DNA from: JBDIAG01 sp047974565 | GTDB lineage: Bacteria; Actinomycetota; Actinomycetes; Actinomycetales; CAWJMD01 | NCBI GenBank assembly: GCA_047974565.1 | Contig: JBKECN010000057.1 | Coordinates: 62,001 to 126,000 of the forward strand | Length of the DNA stretch: 64,000 nt | Reading direction: 5' to 3' | Part shown: positions 63,623 to 64,000 of the stretch, one piece after another | How positions within the stretch are numbered: the first letter of the stretch is position 1 | Layout of the letters: the number at the start of each line of letters is the position of its first letter | The notes under the pieces: generated by a model | Databases searched by the model: none | Told to the model about the DNA's origin: nothing | What the model saw: the letters and a program-made list of their open reading frames with translations, nothing else | Translations under genes and position numbers: made by a program

Positions 63623-64000
63623 GTGCCTGAGAAGCGACCGCCCGGGACCCGGGTCGACCACGAGACCTTTTGCACCACCGAAGGGTGGACCGAACGCAAG
63701 CGCGCCACGGGCAAACGTGGCTCCCACCACGTGAACTACGAACTGGCGCTGCCTGACGGTTCCGTCCTCTACACGCGCATCAGCCACCCCGTCGACCGGA
63801 CCGACTACGGCCCCAGCATCTGGTCTCACATCTTGCGCGACCAATTGCACGTAACGGCCGATCAGTTCTGGGATTGCGTCGAGCACCAAAAGGCGCCCGA
63901 TCGCGGCCAGACTCCTGATGTCCCAGAGGCCATCCCGCTGGGAGTGGTCCGGGCACTGACGATGCAGGCGTGCATCCCGGAATCCGAAGTGCGCACCATG
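63623..64000 (+). CDS. HicA-like toxin, truncated by the window edge
   Basis: An open frame from GTG runs off the right end with 126 residues visible. GWTERKRATGKRGSHHVNYEL, YTRISHPVDRTDY and SIWSHILRDQLHVTADQFWDCV fit the HicA dsRBD-like pattern (Gly-Ser-His-His, then [T/R]-x-x-H and an Ile-Leu-rich helix). Close homologues are annotated as cytotoxic translational repressors of toxin-antitoxin systems. Toxin follows antitoxin, the reverse of the usual hicAB order. The gene is not complete in the window, so its C-terminus cannot be judged. Confidence 0.75.
   Translation, partial: MPEKRPPGTRVDHETFCTTEGWTERKRATGKRGSHHVNYELALPDGSVLYTRISHPVDRTDYGPSIWSHILRDQLHVTADQFWDCVEHQKAPDRGQTPDVPEAIPLGVVRALTMQACIPESEVRTM

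Overview
The window is very GC-rich and gene-dense, uses GTG starts often, and packs genes into stop/start overlaps. Its gene content points to a high-GC Gram-positive actinomycete: a topA / MFS-thymidylate kinase / holB / PSP1 block, an ftsH-folEPBK block with tilS and hpt, a DUF3180 protein, PH-domain membrane proteins, and an NlpC/P60 secreted hydrolase. Assignment below phylum level is not supported by the sequence alone.

Layout, left to right. 0.2-8.5 kb: two coupled PH-domain membrane proteins, an orphan NuoD-like protein, an Rrf2 regulator with an NDH-2-like flavoprotein, and a J-domain protein divergent from panD. That last pair is bracketed by two oppositely oriented repeat arrays. 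8.0-17.6 kb: one long leftward housekeeping run (dacB, a zinc metalloprotease-like gene, tilS, hpt, ftsH, folE, folP, folB, folK, DUF3180), mostly joined by 1-11 nt overlaps. 18-21.3 kb: ppa, a GNAT protein, NlpC/P60 and tRNA-Thr(CGT). 21.8-25.7 kb: a rightward flavin-dependent oxidation cluster (RibF-like FAD synthetase, flavin reductase, luciferase-like monooxygenase, alpha/beta hydrolase). 25.7-31.4 kb: a leftward run of MFS-Tmk fusion, holB, ricT-like PSP1 and a secreted peptidase-like lipoprotein. 31.5-38.3 kb: a phosphopantetheinyl transferase, a Pls/PosA-type single-module NRPS-like enzyme and an M1 zinc aminopeptidase, which together look like a peptide or polyamide synthesis and turnover module.

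38.6-46.3 kb: a secreted trypsin-like protease, a lipoprotein, a double-CDGSH Fe-S protein, topA and a methyltransferase. 46.7-49.2 kb: a membrane protein and a two-component system. 49.5-51.5 kb: an AGCS symporter with UspA. 51.8-57.3 kb: a ProC-like reductase and an acyl-CoA synthetase / acyl-CoA dehydrogenase operon divergent from a PucR-type regulator. 57.6-59.8 kb: a NatAB-like ABC exporter. 60.8-62 kb: pobA. 62-64 kb: a scarred accessory zone with a truncated ABC ATPase, a collapsed copy of the 46.7-49.2 kb two-component locus, and a Phd/HicB-like antitoxin plus HicA-like toxin pair that runs off the window.

The intergenic DNA is unusually structured. A 16-bp motif (GTCAC-CCGG-GTCAC core) is amplified in three arrays with 91-92-bp and about 195-bp periods. 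A 319-bp tandem repeat lies before pobA, and an inverted pair of one of its submotifs lies at the left edge. Two copies of a 161-162-bp element have 17-bp terminal inverted repeats, and a 29-bp tandem array precedes the flavin reductase. These repeats, the Pls-like module and the hybrid toxin-antitoxin pair are the parts most worth following up.
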